64,000 nucleotides of DNA from Streptomyces sp. WP-1 (GTDB taxonomy: Bacteria; Actinomycetota; Actinomycetes; Streptomycetales; Streptomycetaceae): positions 3,224,001 through 3,288,000 of the forward strand of contig NZ_CP123923.1 of assembly GCF_030450125.1 (NCBI RefSeq). Reading direction: 5' to 3'. Within the stretch, counting starts at the first letter, position 1. Each line of letters opens with the position of its first letter. This document shows, one piece after another, positions 24,712 to 33,272 of this stretch. A program made the translations under genes and the position numbers. The notes under the pieces are model-generated. The model saw nothing but the letters and a program-made list of their open reading frames with translations. It was not told the origin of the DNA and did no database searches.

Positions 24712-25365
24712 CTACGAGGCCAGCGACAGCTTCACCGCGAACCCGAGGAAGAGCGCACCGGCCGCCGAAGTGGCCGTCGCGGACAGGCGCTTGCGGCGCC
24801 GGAAGGCCGCGGCGAGGCGGGTGCCGCCGAATATCAGGGCGCTCAGGTAGAGCAGGCTGGCTATCTGGGCGAAGACCCCGAGCACGACGAAGGAGAGGGC
24901 CGGGTAGGCATAGCCCGGGTCCACGAACTGCACGAAGAAGGCGACGAAGAACAGGATCGCCTTCGGGTTGAAGAGGCTGATCACGAAGGCGCGCCGGTAG
25001 GGGCGCTCCTCGGCCGCGACGCCCGCGCCCGCGGCCGTCTCCTCGGCCGCCCGCTCCCGCCGGGTCCGCCACAGCTGCCGGGCGGAGCGCATCATGCCGA
25101 TCGCCAGCCAGGTCAGATAGCCGGCACCGGCGTACTTCACGATCCCGAACAGCAGCGCGTTGGCCTGGAGCAGCGAGGCGACCCCGGCGGCGGACAGGGT
25201 CATGAGCACGGTGTCCCCGCAGAACACCCCGGCGGCCGCGGTGTACCCGGCCCGCACCCCGCGGCGGGCGGCGACGGACAGGACGTAGAGCGAGTTGGGC
25301 CCGGGGAGCAGCACGATCAGGGCCACACCCGCGAGATACGTGGGGAGATGGATGACACCGAACAT
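24712..25365 (-). CDS. LysE/LeuE-family amino acid exporter
   Basis: 217 residues, six hydrophobic segments. LysE family markers: LLPGPNSLYVLSVAARRGVRAGYTAAAGVFCGD near the N-terminus and SLFNPKAILFFVAFFVQFV in the second half. The charged cytoplasmic loop (RTRRERAAEETAAG) lies between. The name leuE is not certain. The gene is convergent with the monooxygenase, 31 bases away, and has no obvious tie to it. Confidence 0.9.
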   Translation of the reverse strand: MFGVIHLPTYLAGVALIVLLPGPNSLYVLSVAARRGVRAGYTAAAGVFCGDTVLMTLSAAGVASLLQANALLFGIVKYAGAGYLTWLAIGMMRSARQLWRTRRERAAEETAAGAGVAAEERPYRRAFVISLFNPKAILFFVAFFVQFVDPGYAYPALSFVVLGVFAQIASLLYLSALIFGGTRLAAAFRRRKRLSATATSAAGALFLGFAVKLSLAS

Positions 25366-25496
25366 GGAAAGGAGTGTCGCACGGGGGTACGACAACGGGT
25401 CCGGGCCGGGTGGACGGCGGCCCGACGGGCACCCGGGGCGAACGACGACCATCCAGGTCGGCCGAGGGGCACCCGGGTCGGCCGACGCGCGCCCGG

Positions 25497-27077
25497 TCAG
25501 AAGGCGTCGGTCGGCACGTACCTCCCCCACACCTCCCGCAACGCCCCGCACACCTCACCCACCGTGGCCCGCGCCCGCAGCGCCTCCTTCATGGGATACA
25601 GGACGTTGTCCTCGCCCCCGGCGGCCTTCTTCAGCGCGGCCAGGGCGGCGTCGACCGCGCGCCGGTCGCGTCCGGCGCGCAGGGCGGCGAGACGTTCGCA
25701 CTGGCGGGCCTCGATGGCCGGGTCCACGCGCAGCGGCTCGTACGGCTCCTCCTCGTCCAGCCGGAACCGGTTGACGCCGACGACCACCCGCTCCCCGGAG
25801 TCGGTCTCCTGGGCGACGCGGTAGGCGTTGCGCTCGATCTCGGCCTTCTGGAAGCCCTGTTCGATCGCCGCCTCCGCGCCGCCCATCTCCTCGACCCGGT
25901 CCATCAGCCCGACGGCCGCCGCCTCGACGTCGTCGGTCATCCGCTCCACCGCGTAGGACCCGGCGAAGGGGTCCACGGTCGCGGTCACGTCCGTCTCGTA
26001 CGCCAGCACCTGCTGGGTGCGCAGGGCGAGCCGCGCGGAGGCGGCGGTGGGCAGCGCGAGCGCCTCGTCGAAGGAGTTGGTGTGCAGGGACTGGGTGCCG
26101 CCGAGGACCGCGCCGAGGGCCTGGACGGCGACCCGGACCAGGTTCACCTGCGGCTGCTGCGCGGTGAGCTGGACCCCGGCGGTCTGGGTGTGGAAGCGCA
26201 GCATCAGCGACTTGGGGTTCCTCGCGCCGAACTCCTCCCGCATCACCCGCGCCCAGATCCGGCGCGCGGCACGGAACTTGGCGACCTCCTCCAGGAACGT
26301 CGTACGGGCCACGAAGAAGAAGGACAGGCGCGGCGCGAAGTCGTCCACGTCCATCCCGGCGGCGACCGCCGTGCGCACGTACTCGATGCCGTCGGCGAGG
26401 GTGAAGGCGATCTCCTGCACGGGCGAGGCGCCCGCCTCGGCCATGTGGTAGCCGGAGATCGAGATCGTGTTCCACCGGGGGATCTCGGCGGTGCAGTACC
26501 GGAAGATGTCCGCCGTCAGCCGCAGCGAGGGCCCCGGCGGGAAGATGTAGGTGCCGCGGGCGATGTACTCCTTGAGCACGTCGTTCTGGATCGTGCCGGT
26601 CAGCCGGTCGGCCGGCACGCCCTGTTCCTCCGCCACCAGCTGGTACAGGAGCAGGAGGAGGGCGGCCGGGGCGTTGATCGTCATGGACGTGGAGACCTGG
26701 TCCAGCGGGATGCCGTCGAACAGCACCCGCATGTCCTCGATCGAGTCGATCGCCACGCCGACCTTGCCGACCTCGCCGTGCGCGAGGGGCGCGTCGGAGT
26801 CGTGGCCCATCTGGGTGGGCAGGTCGAAGGCGACGGACAGCCCGGTGGTGCCGTGGGCGATCAGCTCCCGGTAGCGGGCGTTGGACTCCGCCGCCGTGCC
26901 GAAACCGGCGTACTGGCGCATCGTCCAGGGGCGTCCGGTGTACATGCTCGGGTAGACCCCGCGGGTGAAGGGGTACGACCCCGGTTCCCCGAGCCGCTCG
27001 GCCGGGTCCCAGCCGGACAGCGCGTCCGGCCCGTAGACCGGCTCGATCGGCAGGCCCGACTCCGACTCACGCGCCAT
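25497..27077 (-). CDS. acyl-CoA mutase large subunit (methylmalonyl-CoA mutase family), no B12 domain
   Basis: 526 residues. The TIM-barrel substrate domain of cobalamin-dependent acyl-CoA mutases is complete: [68 protein letters not shown] and [19 protein letters not shown]. The RQYAGF Tyr resembles methylmalonyl-CoA mutase rather than the Phe of isobutyryl-CoA mutase IcmA, as far as I recall. The C-terminal B12-binding domain (DxHxxG) is missing, so a separate small subunit coded elsewhere is expected, as for IcmA/IcmB. Substrate not assigned. Confidence 0.9.
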   Translation of the reverse strand: MARESESGLPIEPVYGPDALSGWDPAERLGEPGSYPFTRGVYPSMYTGRPWTMRQYAGFGTAAESNARYRELIAHGTTGLSVAFDLPTQMGHDSDAPLAHGEVGKVGVAIDSIEDMRVLFDGIPLDQVSTSMTINAPAALLLLLYQLVAEEQGVPADRLTGTIQNDVLKEYIARGTYIFPPGPSLRLTADIFRYCTAEIPRWNTISISGYHMAEAGASPVQEIAFTLADGIEYVRTAVAAGMDVDDFAPRLSFFFVARTTFLEEVAKFRAARRIWARVMREEFGARNPKSLMLRFHTQTAGVQLTAQQPQVNLVRVAVQALGAVLGGTQSLHTNSFDEALALPTAASARLALRTQQVLAYETDVTATVDPFAGSYAVERMTDDVEAAAVGLMDRVEEMGGAEAAIEQGFQKAEIERNAYRVAQETDSGERVVVGVNRFRLDEEEPYEPLRVDPAIEARQCERLAALRAGRDRRAVDAALAALKKAAGGEDNVLYPMKEALRARATVGEVCGALREVWGRYVPTDAF

Positions 27078-27156
27078 GGGTGCCTCCGCAGTACGTTCCG
27101 TACCTCCTCACCATGCCTCGTAGTTCGGCGGGGGTCACGTGGGGAAGCATCCGGGG

Positions 27157-27921
27157 ATGAGGACCAGGGGCAGGACTTTCGCCGTGCTCGGAGTGCTGGC
27201 CGCCCTCGCCGCGCTCTGCGGCTGCACCGTCCGGCCGCTGGGCGCCGACGGCCGGCCGCTGGACGGGGGCCCGGTGTCCGCGGTGGGCTCGGGGGCGCCC
27301 TTGCGGCCGGGCGACACCGGAGCGGGCGTACGGGAACTCCAGGCGCGGCTGCGGCAGCTGGACTGGCTGTTCGACGGGCCCACGGGTTCGTACGACGATC
27401 TCACCGAACGGGCCGTACGGGGCTTCCAGGGCAAGCGCGGACTGCCGGTCACCGGCGTCACGGACGCCGCGACCTGGCGGCGGCTGGTGGCGATGAGCCG
27501 TCCGCCGGGCGAGTGGGACCTGTATCTGATGGGCGGCCAGCCCGCCGCCGCGCCCGATCCGCGCTGCCTGACCGGGCGGGTGCTGTGCATCAGCAAGACC
27601 AGCCGGACACTGCGCTGGATGATCGACGGGCGGACCGTCTCCGAGACGGCCGTGCGCTTCGGCACGCTGCGCAGCCCGACCCGGGAGGGCACCTTCCACG
27701 TGTACTGGAAGTCCCGCCACCATGTGTCGACCCTGTACGACTCGCCGATGCCGTACGCGATGTTCTTCAGCGGCGGTGAGGCGGTGCACTACTCGTACGA
27801 CTTCGCCGCGCGCGGTTATGCCGGGGGCTCGCACGGGTGTGTGAACGTACGGGACGAGGGGGTGATCGCCCAGGTGTTCGCCGAGGTGCGGGTGGGCGAC
27901 GAGGTCGTCGTGTACCGGTGA
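27157..27921 (+). CDS. L,D-transpeptidase lipoprotein with peptidoglycan-binding domain
   Basis: 254 residues from ATG 27157 (GTG 27139 is the longer option). The signal peptide ends LAALCGC, giving a lipid-anchored protein. PG_binding_1 domain at about 50-105 (PLRPGDTGAGVRELQARLRQLDW). The YkuD catalytic domain follows with VHYSYDFAARGYAGGSHGCVN: His, Ser-His-Gly-Cys-Val-Asn with the nucleophilic Cys. It makes 3-3 cross-links in peptidoglycan at the outer face of the membrane. Convergent with the anti-sigma candidate, separated by a strong stem-loop. Confidence 0.92.
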   Translation: MRTRGRTFAVLGVLAALAALCGCTVRPLGADGRPLDGGPVSAVGSGAPLRPGDTGAGVRELQARLRQLDWLFDGPTGSYDDLTERAVRGFQGKRGLPVTGVTDAATWRRLVAMSRPPGEWDLYLMGGQPAAAPDPRCLTGRVLCISKTSRTLRWMIDGRTVSETAVRFGTLRSPTREGTFHVYWKSRHHVSTLYDSPMPYAMFFSGGEAVHYSYDFAARGYAGGSHGCVNVRDEGVIAQVFAEVRVGDEVVVYR

Positions 27922-27986
27922 GGCCGACGGGCGGCCGAGTAGCCGGGCACAGGAACTCTGGGCTGGGCTTCGGGCTGGGTTTTGGG

Positions 27987-28023
27987 GCGCGGGCGGGACC
28001 GGGGGAACATGTCCCGCCCGCGC
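27987..28023. terminator. bidirectional terminator hairpin
   Basis: A perfect 13-bp stem, GCGCGGGCGGGAC (27987-27999) and its complement (28011-28023), around an 11-base loop, in the 274-base space between the convergent transpeptidase and anti-sigma genes. The rest of that space (G-rich GGGCTGGG repeats, then unremarkable DNA) holds no gene. Confidence 0.75.
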
Positions 28024-28195
28024 CAGGTGCACGAGCCGCAGGTACGGGGGGAACCCCGGCTCAGTGCTACGGCCGATGACCAGTCGGCTCACTCAGTACT
28101 GCGCCGAGGGAGCCGAAAGTGTCACACCCTGCGCGGAAAAAGTTTCGCGACTTCTGAAAGTGCCAGGTCACAAGGGTGTGGACGATCAAGATCGC

Positions 28196-29449
28196 TCAGG
28201 GGGCGGGGGTGGGGGCCGGCCGAGGCGCGGTGGTGGAGGAGGACCGGCCGTGGCCGTGCGGGATGTGCGGCGGAGTATGCGGCGGGATGTGCCCGGGGGC
28301 GTGCGGTGGCACGGGCGCCGGGGTGCCCGCGCCGCGATGCCGGACGCGCACCTTGCCGAAGGGGTCACCGCCGCCCTTGCCGCGGCCGTGGCCCATGCCG
28401 TGGCCTCTGCCGTGGCCCGTGCCGGGGTGGCTCTCGTCGTCGCCCTTTCCGTCACCGCCCCGGCCGTTGCCGCCCTGGCCGGGACCCCTGCCCCGGCCCT
28501 GGTCCGAGCCCTGGCCGCCGTGGTCGCGGCCCTTGCCCTGGCCGGGGTTGCCGACGAGGTGGTCGCCCGCGGCCAGCACGAACGTGCAGTACTGGGCGAG
28601 CCGGGCGGAGCCGCCCGCGAGGCTCTCCAGGACGCGGCGGCGGTCGGTGTTCAGCCCGCCGCCGGAGCGCAGGTCGCGGCAGGCGGTGACGGCGGCTTTC
28701 CAGCGGCCGGCGCCCGGGGAGGCGGAGGTGCCGGGGTGGGCGCTCGTATCCGTACGGCCGTCCGTCGCGCCGGCGTGGTCGGTGGCGTCGCCCGGCCCCG
28801 GGTCCGCGCCGCCGCCTCCGCCTCCGCCGCCGGGAGCGGTGAGGCCGCCGGACGCCTGCGGGGTGGCCGAGGCGGGCGGGCGGGCGGAGTTGTCCGTGGT
28901 GGCGGTGGCGGTGGCCGCGGGGCCCGGCTTCCGCACGTCGAACGGCGTGGGCAGCACTCCGCCGGCGGCCATGGCGACCCCGCCGAGGGTGCCGGCGGCC
29001 ACCACGGCGGCCAGCGCGAGCCGCACCGGGCGGCCCCAGCGCGGGCGGCGGGCGGCGGCGCCGGTCCGGGTGGGGGCGGCGGTCCGGGCGGGGGCGGCGA
29101 TGCGGACGAGCCCCGCGTCATGGCCGCGGGCGCCCGCGCCGTGTCCGGGGGTGCCGGTGCCGTGTCCGGGGGTGCCGGTGCCGGTCCGGTGGTCGGGAGC
29201 GGTCGCGGCGAGCGCGGCGGTGCGCTCGTCGGCGGCGGCCTCGCGGGCCTTGCGGAACGCGGCCAGGGCGCCCTGCTCACCGGGGAGTTCGAAGGCGGCC
29301 GGGGCGGCCTGCCCGGACAGGGCGCCGAGCACCCGGACGAGGCGTTCGGCCTGGTCACGGGCGGCGGGGTCGACGGCTTCCAGGGGCTCCCCGGCCAACA
29401 GGCGTTCCGCCGTCTCCGGGTTGAGCCACGTGTCCTGCTCGTCGGCCAT
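28196..29449 (-). CDS. putative membrane anti-sigma factor with low-complexity extracellular tail
   Basis: 417 residues. Its ATG overlaps the ECF sigma stop (TGATG), the usual place for an anti-sigma gene. The cytoplasmic part (1-140) is helical with LNPETAERLLAGEPLEAVDPAARDQAERLV, and has no HxxxCxxC zinc motif. One membrane helix lies at about 150-175 (VRLALAAVVAAGTLGGVAMAAGG). The outer part has a compact segment with two Cys (TACRDLRSGGG...LAQYCTFVLAAG) and then a very Gly/His/Pro-rich tail. An 18-21 base repeat codes GTGTPGH copies in the cytoplasmic linker. Function is inferred from position. Confidence 0.75.
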   Translation of the reverse strand: MADEQDTWLNPETAERLLAGEPLEAVDPAARDQAERLVRVLGALSGQAAPAAFELPGEQGALAAFRKAREAAADERTAALAATAPDHRTGTGTPGHGTGTPGHGAGARGHDAGLVRIAAPARTAAPTRTGAAARRPRWGRPVRLALAAVVAAGTLGGVAMAAGGVLPTPFDVRKPGPAATATATTDNSARPPASATPQASGGLTAPGGGGGGGGADPGPGDATDHAGATDGRTDTSAHPGTSASPGAGRWKAAVTACRDLRSGGGLNTDRRRVLESLAGGSARLAQYCTFVLAAGDHLVGNPGQGKGRDHGGQGSDQGRGRGPGQGGNGRGGDGKGDDESHPGTGHGRGHGMGHGRGKGGGDPFGKVRVRHRGAGTPAPVPPHAPGHIPPHTPPHIPHGHGRSSSTTAPRPAPTPAP

Positions 29450-30171
29450 CACATGTCCTTCTGCGTCCGCGCGCGCGTATGCGTCACAGTGGCGGACGTC
29501 ACCGCGCGTCCACGCGGTTCTCGCTCGGGGTCCTGCTGGGTGGCTCGCCCCGATCCCGGCCGGGGTGTCTGCTCGGGGTCCCGCTGGGGTGGCAGCGCGT
29601 CGAGGACACCCGCCGTCTCCGCGTCGTCAGCGAGCAGTTCGGCGAGCCGTTTCAGGCCGCGGTGCGCGGCGGTGCGGACGGCGCCGGCGCGTTTGCCGAG
29701 GGTCTCGGCGGCGGTCTTGGCGTCGAGGCCGACGACCACGCGCAGGACGACCGCCTCGGCCTGGTCCTGCGGGAGCCGGGCGATGAGGGAGAGGGTGCTG
29801 CCGGTGGTGAGCGCCTCGATGGCCTCGCCGGCGGTGTCGGACTCGGCGGCGCGGCCGGTCAGTTCGGTCTCGTCGCCGCCGATCGCGGGGCGGCGGCCGC
29901 GCATCCGGATGTGGTCCAGGGCACGGTTGCGGGCGATCCGGGCGGCCCAGCCGCGGAACCGGTCGGCGTCACCGCTGAACCGGTCGAGGTCGCGGGCGAT
30001 CTGCAGCCATGCCTCGGAGGCCACGTCCTCGGCGTCGGGATCGCCGACGAGCGTGCGCACGTACCCGAGCAGCCGTGGGTGCACCGCGCGGTACACCGCG
30101 CGGAACGCGCTCTCGTCACCGTCCTGTGCCGCACGCACCGCGGCGGTCAGCTCCGCGTCGTCCCCCAGCAC
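29449..30171 (-). CDS. ECF RNA polymerase sigma factor
   Basis: 240 residues from GTG 30171, which has AGGGAG about five bases upstream; longer ATG and GTG starts have no such site. Region 2: FRAVYRAVHPRLLGYVRTLVGDPDAEDVASEAWLQIARDLDRF, then WAARIARNRALDHIR. Region 4: RLPQDQAEAVVLRVVVGLDAKTAAETLGKRAGAVRTAAHRGLKRLAELL. A Pro/Arg-rich tail of about 50 residues follows region 4. It is coupled to the membrane anti-sigma candidate downstream. The 280 bases upstream contain its promoter region but no gene. Confidence 0.93.
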   Translation of the reverse strand: MLGDDAELTAAVRAAQDGDESAFRAVYRAVHPRLLGYVRTLVGDPDAEDVASEAWLQIARDLDRFSGDADRFRGWAARIARNRALDHIRMRGRRPAIGGDETELTGRAAESDTAGEAIEALTTGSTLSLIARLPQDQAEAVVLRVVVGLDAKTAAETLGKRAGAVRTAAHRGLKRLAELLADDAETAGVLDALPPQRDPEQTPRPGSGRATQQDPEREPRGRAVTSATVTHTRARTQKDM

Positions 30172-30453
30172 CGCACTCCCTATACGCCTGTCTTCTGGTC
30201 GGCGCGAATGGCACGTTACGGCCTGAAACCTTGCTCCGTCCATGTCCGTAGAAGATGCAACTAACTCGTGACCGGGTGCGGGTATGCGCAGGGTGAGCAC
30301 GGAACCCGCCCGAGGTGTGACAGAAAACGCACCCCCGACGCTGAAGAGAGTACGGGTCGCCCAGCGGCCCTCAGAGCGACGGTCGGGGCCTCTCCTGTGG
30401 GGGGTGGCGGCCCCGGCCGTTGCCCTAGGCGGCCCGCCCGACTCGTGACGCCC

Positions 30454-31446
30454 CTACAGAGCGCCGCTCGCGTGCAGGGCGCCGTTCTCGACGTCATCGA
30501 CGTGCACGATGACGTCCGGAATATCCTTGAAATGCATGAGGGCCTTCACGGAGACCTTGTAACTCCGCCCCGCTCTTGCCGCGGGGAAGGGGAATTGTCC
30601 AACCCTGATAAGGCGATGTGCAGCAGATTCGGGAACCCCCATGACGGCTGCGGCCTCTCGGAGTCCGATGTATGAGGGGTAGAGATCGGACGTGTAGTAG
30701 TAAAGATGCGGTCCTGAAATCCGAGACCGAAGCAGCATCGACGTCGTCATCGTTTGTCGTACCGAACCGGAACGACGACCGGCACGAAGGTCGTCGTGAA
30801 ATTCACGAACGACACCGAAGTGGCCCAGCAGCTGAAACAGTGCCCCGATTCGCTCCCCTCGGAGTTGTTCCGCGACATCCACGTCACGAATACCATTGAT
30901 GTTGATGATCGACGACGCCTTGAGTACGGACTCCTGCGCGAACATTTCCGACTGGAAGAGCAATTCGATTTCATCGGACGACCACTCCGCCAATGCGCCA
31001 TTCCCGCAGCGGAAGGCGACATCGAAGGCCGCTTTGACCATTTTGTCCCTGACGTGGCGCGGGGGAACACCGTGCTCGGTGTCCCTCCACACCTCCAGTG
31101 CGGCCAACACCATGGCAGACTGAACTTCTTCGAGCTCTACCCGAAAATCTCGGGAGATTCTCGCGGACACCCCCCGAAAACAGGGTACGATGCAGTCGAG
31201 AACTACCATCCGCCATGTGTCGTCGCCGTCCATGTCGGACAGCCTCCCCATCGCGATCAGGGATTCCCACAGACGGGAGCTCGCGGCCGACCTGATTCCC
31301 GCCGAGATCACCTCATCGCGAAACTTGGAGTAAGTCGGGTGCCGCTTGATATCACACTCCTTGATATCTCCCACATGTACGCAGATCGGGCCCTCCCCGA
31401 AAATCTCCCGAACCTTCCACTCAATGCGATCGAAGACATTCACCAC
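30454..31446 (-). CDS. AT-rich orphan protein: sigma-like core plus C-terminal HTH
   Basis: 330 residues from GTG 31446 (GTG 31443 also possible). Base composition is clearly lower in GC (roughly 55%) than all neighbours, suggesting transfer. The middle (about 75-150: TWRMVVLDCIVPCFRGVSARI...ELEEVQSAMVLAALEVW) loosely resembles ECF sigma region 2. The C-terminus (about 255-310) has an excisionase/MerR-like winged helix: IGLREAAAVMGVPESAAHRLIRVGQFPFPAARAG, ending in a KVSV strand. I do not recognise the family with certainty; a DNA-binding regulator is the best guess. No element genes flank it. Confidence 0.75.
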   Translation of the reverse strand: MVNVFDRIEWKVREIFGEGPICVHVGDIKECDIKRHPTYSKFRDEVISAGIRSAASSRLWESLIAMGRLSDMDGDDTWRMVVLDCIVPCFRGVSARISRDFRVELEEVQSAMVLAALEVWRDTEHGVPPRHVRDKMVKAAFDVAFRCGNGALAEWSSDEIELLFQSEMFAQESVLKASSIININGIRDVDVAEQLRGERIGALFQLLGHFGVVREFHDDLRAGRRSGSVRQTMTTSMLLRSRISGPHLYYYTSDLYPSYIGLREAAAVMGVPESAAHRLIRVGQFPFPAARAGRSYKVSVKALMHFKDIPDVIVHVDDVENGALHASGAL

Positions 31447-32043
31447 GACTAACCCCCCTAAACCGTTTCCACCCCTTCGCAGCTGAGCATGGCGACCGGG
31501 AGAGATCCAAACACTTAACTGGAACTCGGATCATCCAATCGGGTGAAGAATGTTTGCGTTTAGGTGTTCCTGATTTCTCAACGCCCCCATCGACATCCCC
31601 CGATGCACTCGCATCACGGGTTTCTTTAATTCAAGATTTCGCCATCAATAACCCTGTGCCACCGGGAACTGGTCGGATTGCCGGGGTGGAGTTGGGTGCG
31701 CGTGGTCGCCCGCGCAGTCGGCGTGGTGATGGCTTCCGGATGTGTTGATCGCTGCCCTGGGCGGCGCCGCCCAGGGTGGGGGCAGGACGCCAGTCGTCGT
31801 GGAGACGTGCCGAGGCGGGCCCCAGGGCCTGCTCGTGGGTGCTGTGCGGGGCCACCCGGTCCAGCGCTCCTGGTCGAGCGCAATGGTGGGGGGGGCCGAG
31901 CGCGGCGGTGGCGCAGGTGGTCCAGGCCCTGACCGAAGTGTCACAGCGAATGCCCCGGTGGACGTATCGCAGCGAACGATCCGGTGGACGCGCCCCAGCG
32001 AACGACCCGTCAGGTGCCGTCGGGTGAAGACCCCGCCGCCCCC
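31447..32043. other. gene-free stretch
   Basis: About 600 bases. The first 240 bases are AT-rich like the gene at 30454-31446 and include its likely promoter. The rest is GC-rich, with several overlapping open frames but no convincing family match or ribosome site. Three 26-base repeats lie at 31944-32021. Confidence 0.6.
31944..32021. repeat. three 26-base tandem repeats
   Basis: Units start at 31944, 31970 and 31996, each beginning CAGCGAA and, in the first two, sharing CCGGTGGACG. The third diverges after 13 bases. They end 22 bases before the stop codon of the next minus-strand gene. Confidence 0.7.
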
Positions 32044-32529
32044 TCAAGCGCCCGTCGTCGCGTCCCGGCACAGCAGCCGCAGCGAGCCATGGCCGAGGAA
32101 GGAGCGGCGGGCCTCCTCGATCGGGTCCCAGAGCCGGCCGTCGGGAGTGCGTACCCAGTGTTCGCCGCCGGTCGCCCACCACTCGGCGCCGGTACGGCGG
32201 ACGACCACCTCGCCCGCGTACGCGCCGAAGCCGCGCAGCACGCTGTCGACCGCGGCGAGGGGGACCCCCTCGCGCCGTATCTCCTCGATCACGCGGTCCA
32301 CGCGCCACAGGCTCCGCACCGAGTAGTCGAGCCGCACCCGGGCGCCCTCGCGCATGGTGGCGACCGCGTCCGCCGCCCAGCGCACGGGCTTCGCGGCGGT
32401 GCGGGGCCTGGTCTCCTGCCCGGCCGACCTGTCGGGGGCGGTCGCGGCAGCGGTCGCATCGCCCGTCGCGTCGGCCGTCACATGGGCCGTCGCGCAGGCG
32501 TTCACATGGGCATTCACATAGGCGTTCAC
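32044..32529 (-). CDS. conserved hypothetical protein with VNA repeats at the N-terminus
   Basis: About 161 residues if GTG 32529 is used; the start is uncertain because GTG recurs every 12 bases (VNAYVNAHVNA), and an in-frame GTG near 32605 is also possible. The conserved part runs from about residue 50 to the end (MREGARVRLDYSVRSLWRVD, VLRGFGAYAGEVVVRR, EWWATGGEHWVRTPDG). It looks like an immunity- or Imm/DUF-type soluble domain found in Streptomyces, but I cannot name it. It follows a hypothetical gene by about 95 bases. Confidence 0.7.
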   Translation of the reverse strand: MNAYVNAHVNACATAHVTADATGDATAAATAPDRSAGQETRPRTAAKPVRWAADAVATMREGARVRLDYSVRSLWRVDRVIEEIRREGVPLAAVDSVLRGFGAYAGEVVVRRTGAEWWATGGEHWVRTPDGRLWDPIEEARRSFLGHGSLRLLCRDATTGA

Positions 32530-32623
32530 ATAAGGAAGAGCGAGCGGGGCGGAGCTTTCGTCACCCTCCGAGGAGCCGTTTCGCCAACCGTCGCAGGACC
32601 GCCCCACGGCCGCCGCACGACCG

Positions 32624-33181
32624 TCACACCCCGCTCTCCGCGCTCCCCCGCGCCCGCCGCGAGACCACCGCGCGCAGCACCCGGCGCCCCTCGCCCGACA
32701 CATCGAGCGCGCGCCGCAGGCCCTGCGCGCCGTGGCCTTCGAGGAGTTCGAGCACGGTGATCTGGCGGCGCAGCTCGGCGGCGACGAGCGGTGGCAGGTC
32801 CGCGGCCCCGGCGGGGTCCGGGGCGCCCCCGGCCGCGGGGTCGAGCAGCCAGTGGACGCGCAGGGAGACCTCGGAACAGGACTCGGCCCAGGGCCGTACG
32901 GCCTCGGCGGTGCGCTCGGCCGGGGCGGTGTCGAGCATGTGGGCGACGAGCCGCGCCGCCTCCCCCGCTCCCGCTCGCTCCCCCTCGCCGAGACCGAGCA
33001 GCGCGCCCCGCGCCTTGTCCAGGGGGGCGCCCCAGTCCGATCCGTCGGCGAGGCTCCCCCACAGCGGGCGCAGCAGTTCCTCGTCGCCGTCGAGCAGCGG
33101 CAGGCACCGATCCAAACAGGCCAACCCGCTTGCGGCGAGCCCCCGCTCGTCGGCCCGCGCGATCCGTTCCTCAAGGCTCAT
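32624..33181 (-). CDS. hypothetical helical protein
   Basis: 185 residues from ATG 33181, rich in Leu, Ala and Glu with predicted helices throughout and no membrane segment. Landmarks: GLACLDRCLPLLDGDEELLRPLWGSL and LRRQITVLELLEGHGAQGLRRALD. Probably co-transcribed with the hypothetical gene downstream. Family not recognised. Confidence 0.75.
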   Translation of the reverse strand: MSLEERIARADERGLAASGLACLDRCLPLLDGDEELLRPLWGSLADGSDWGAPLDKARGALLGLGEGERAGAGEAARLVAHMLDTAPAERTAEAVRPWAESCSEVSLRVHWLLDPAAGGAPDPAGAADLPPLVAAELRRQITVLELLEGHGAQGLRRALDVSGEGRRVLRAVVSRRARGSAESGV

Positions 33182-33272
33182 GAAGCCTCCCTGGTCTGGG
33201 CGCCGACCGGCACGGAGCCCGCACTTCCCCTTACTGCGTGCAACCGGGCGGAAGTGTCACAGCAGTCGGGTT

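Noticed and set aside
29148..29195. Short repeats in the anti-sigma gene as a CRISPR-like array
   Set aside because: Units are contiguous without spacers and code GTGTPGH in frame; simple coding repeats.
31742..32326. Overlapping open frames on both strands in the gene-free stretch
   Set aside because: No start site, no conserved motif and strong bias from GC-rich DNA; none can be supported as a gene.
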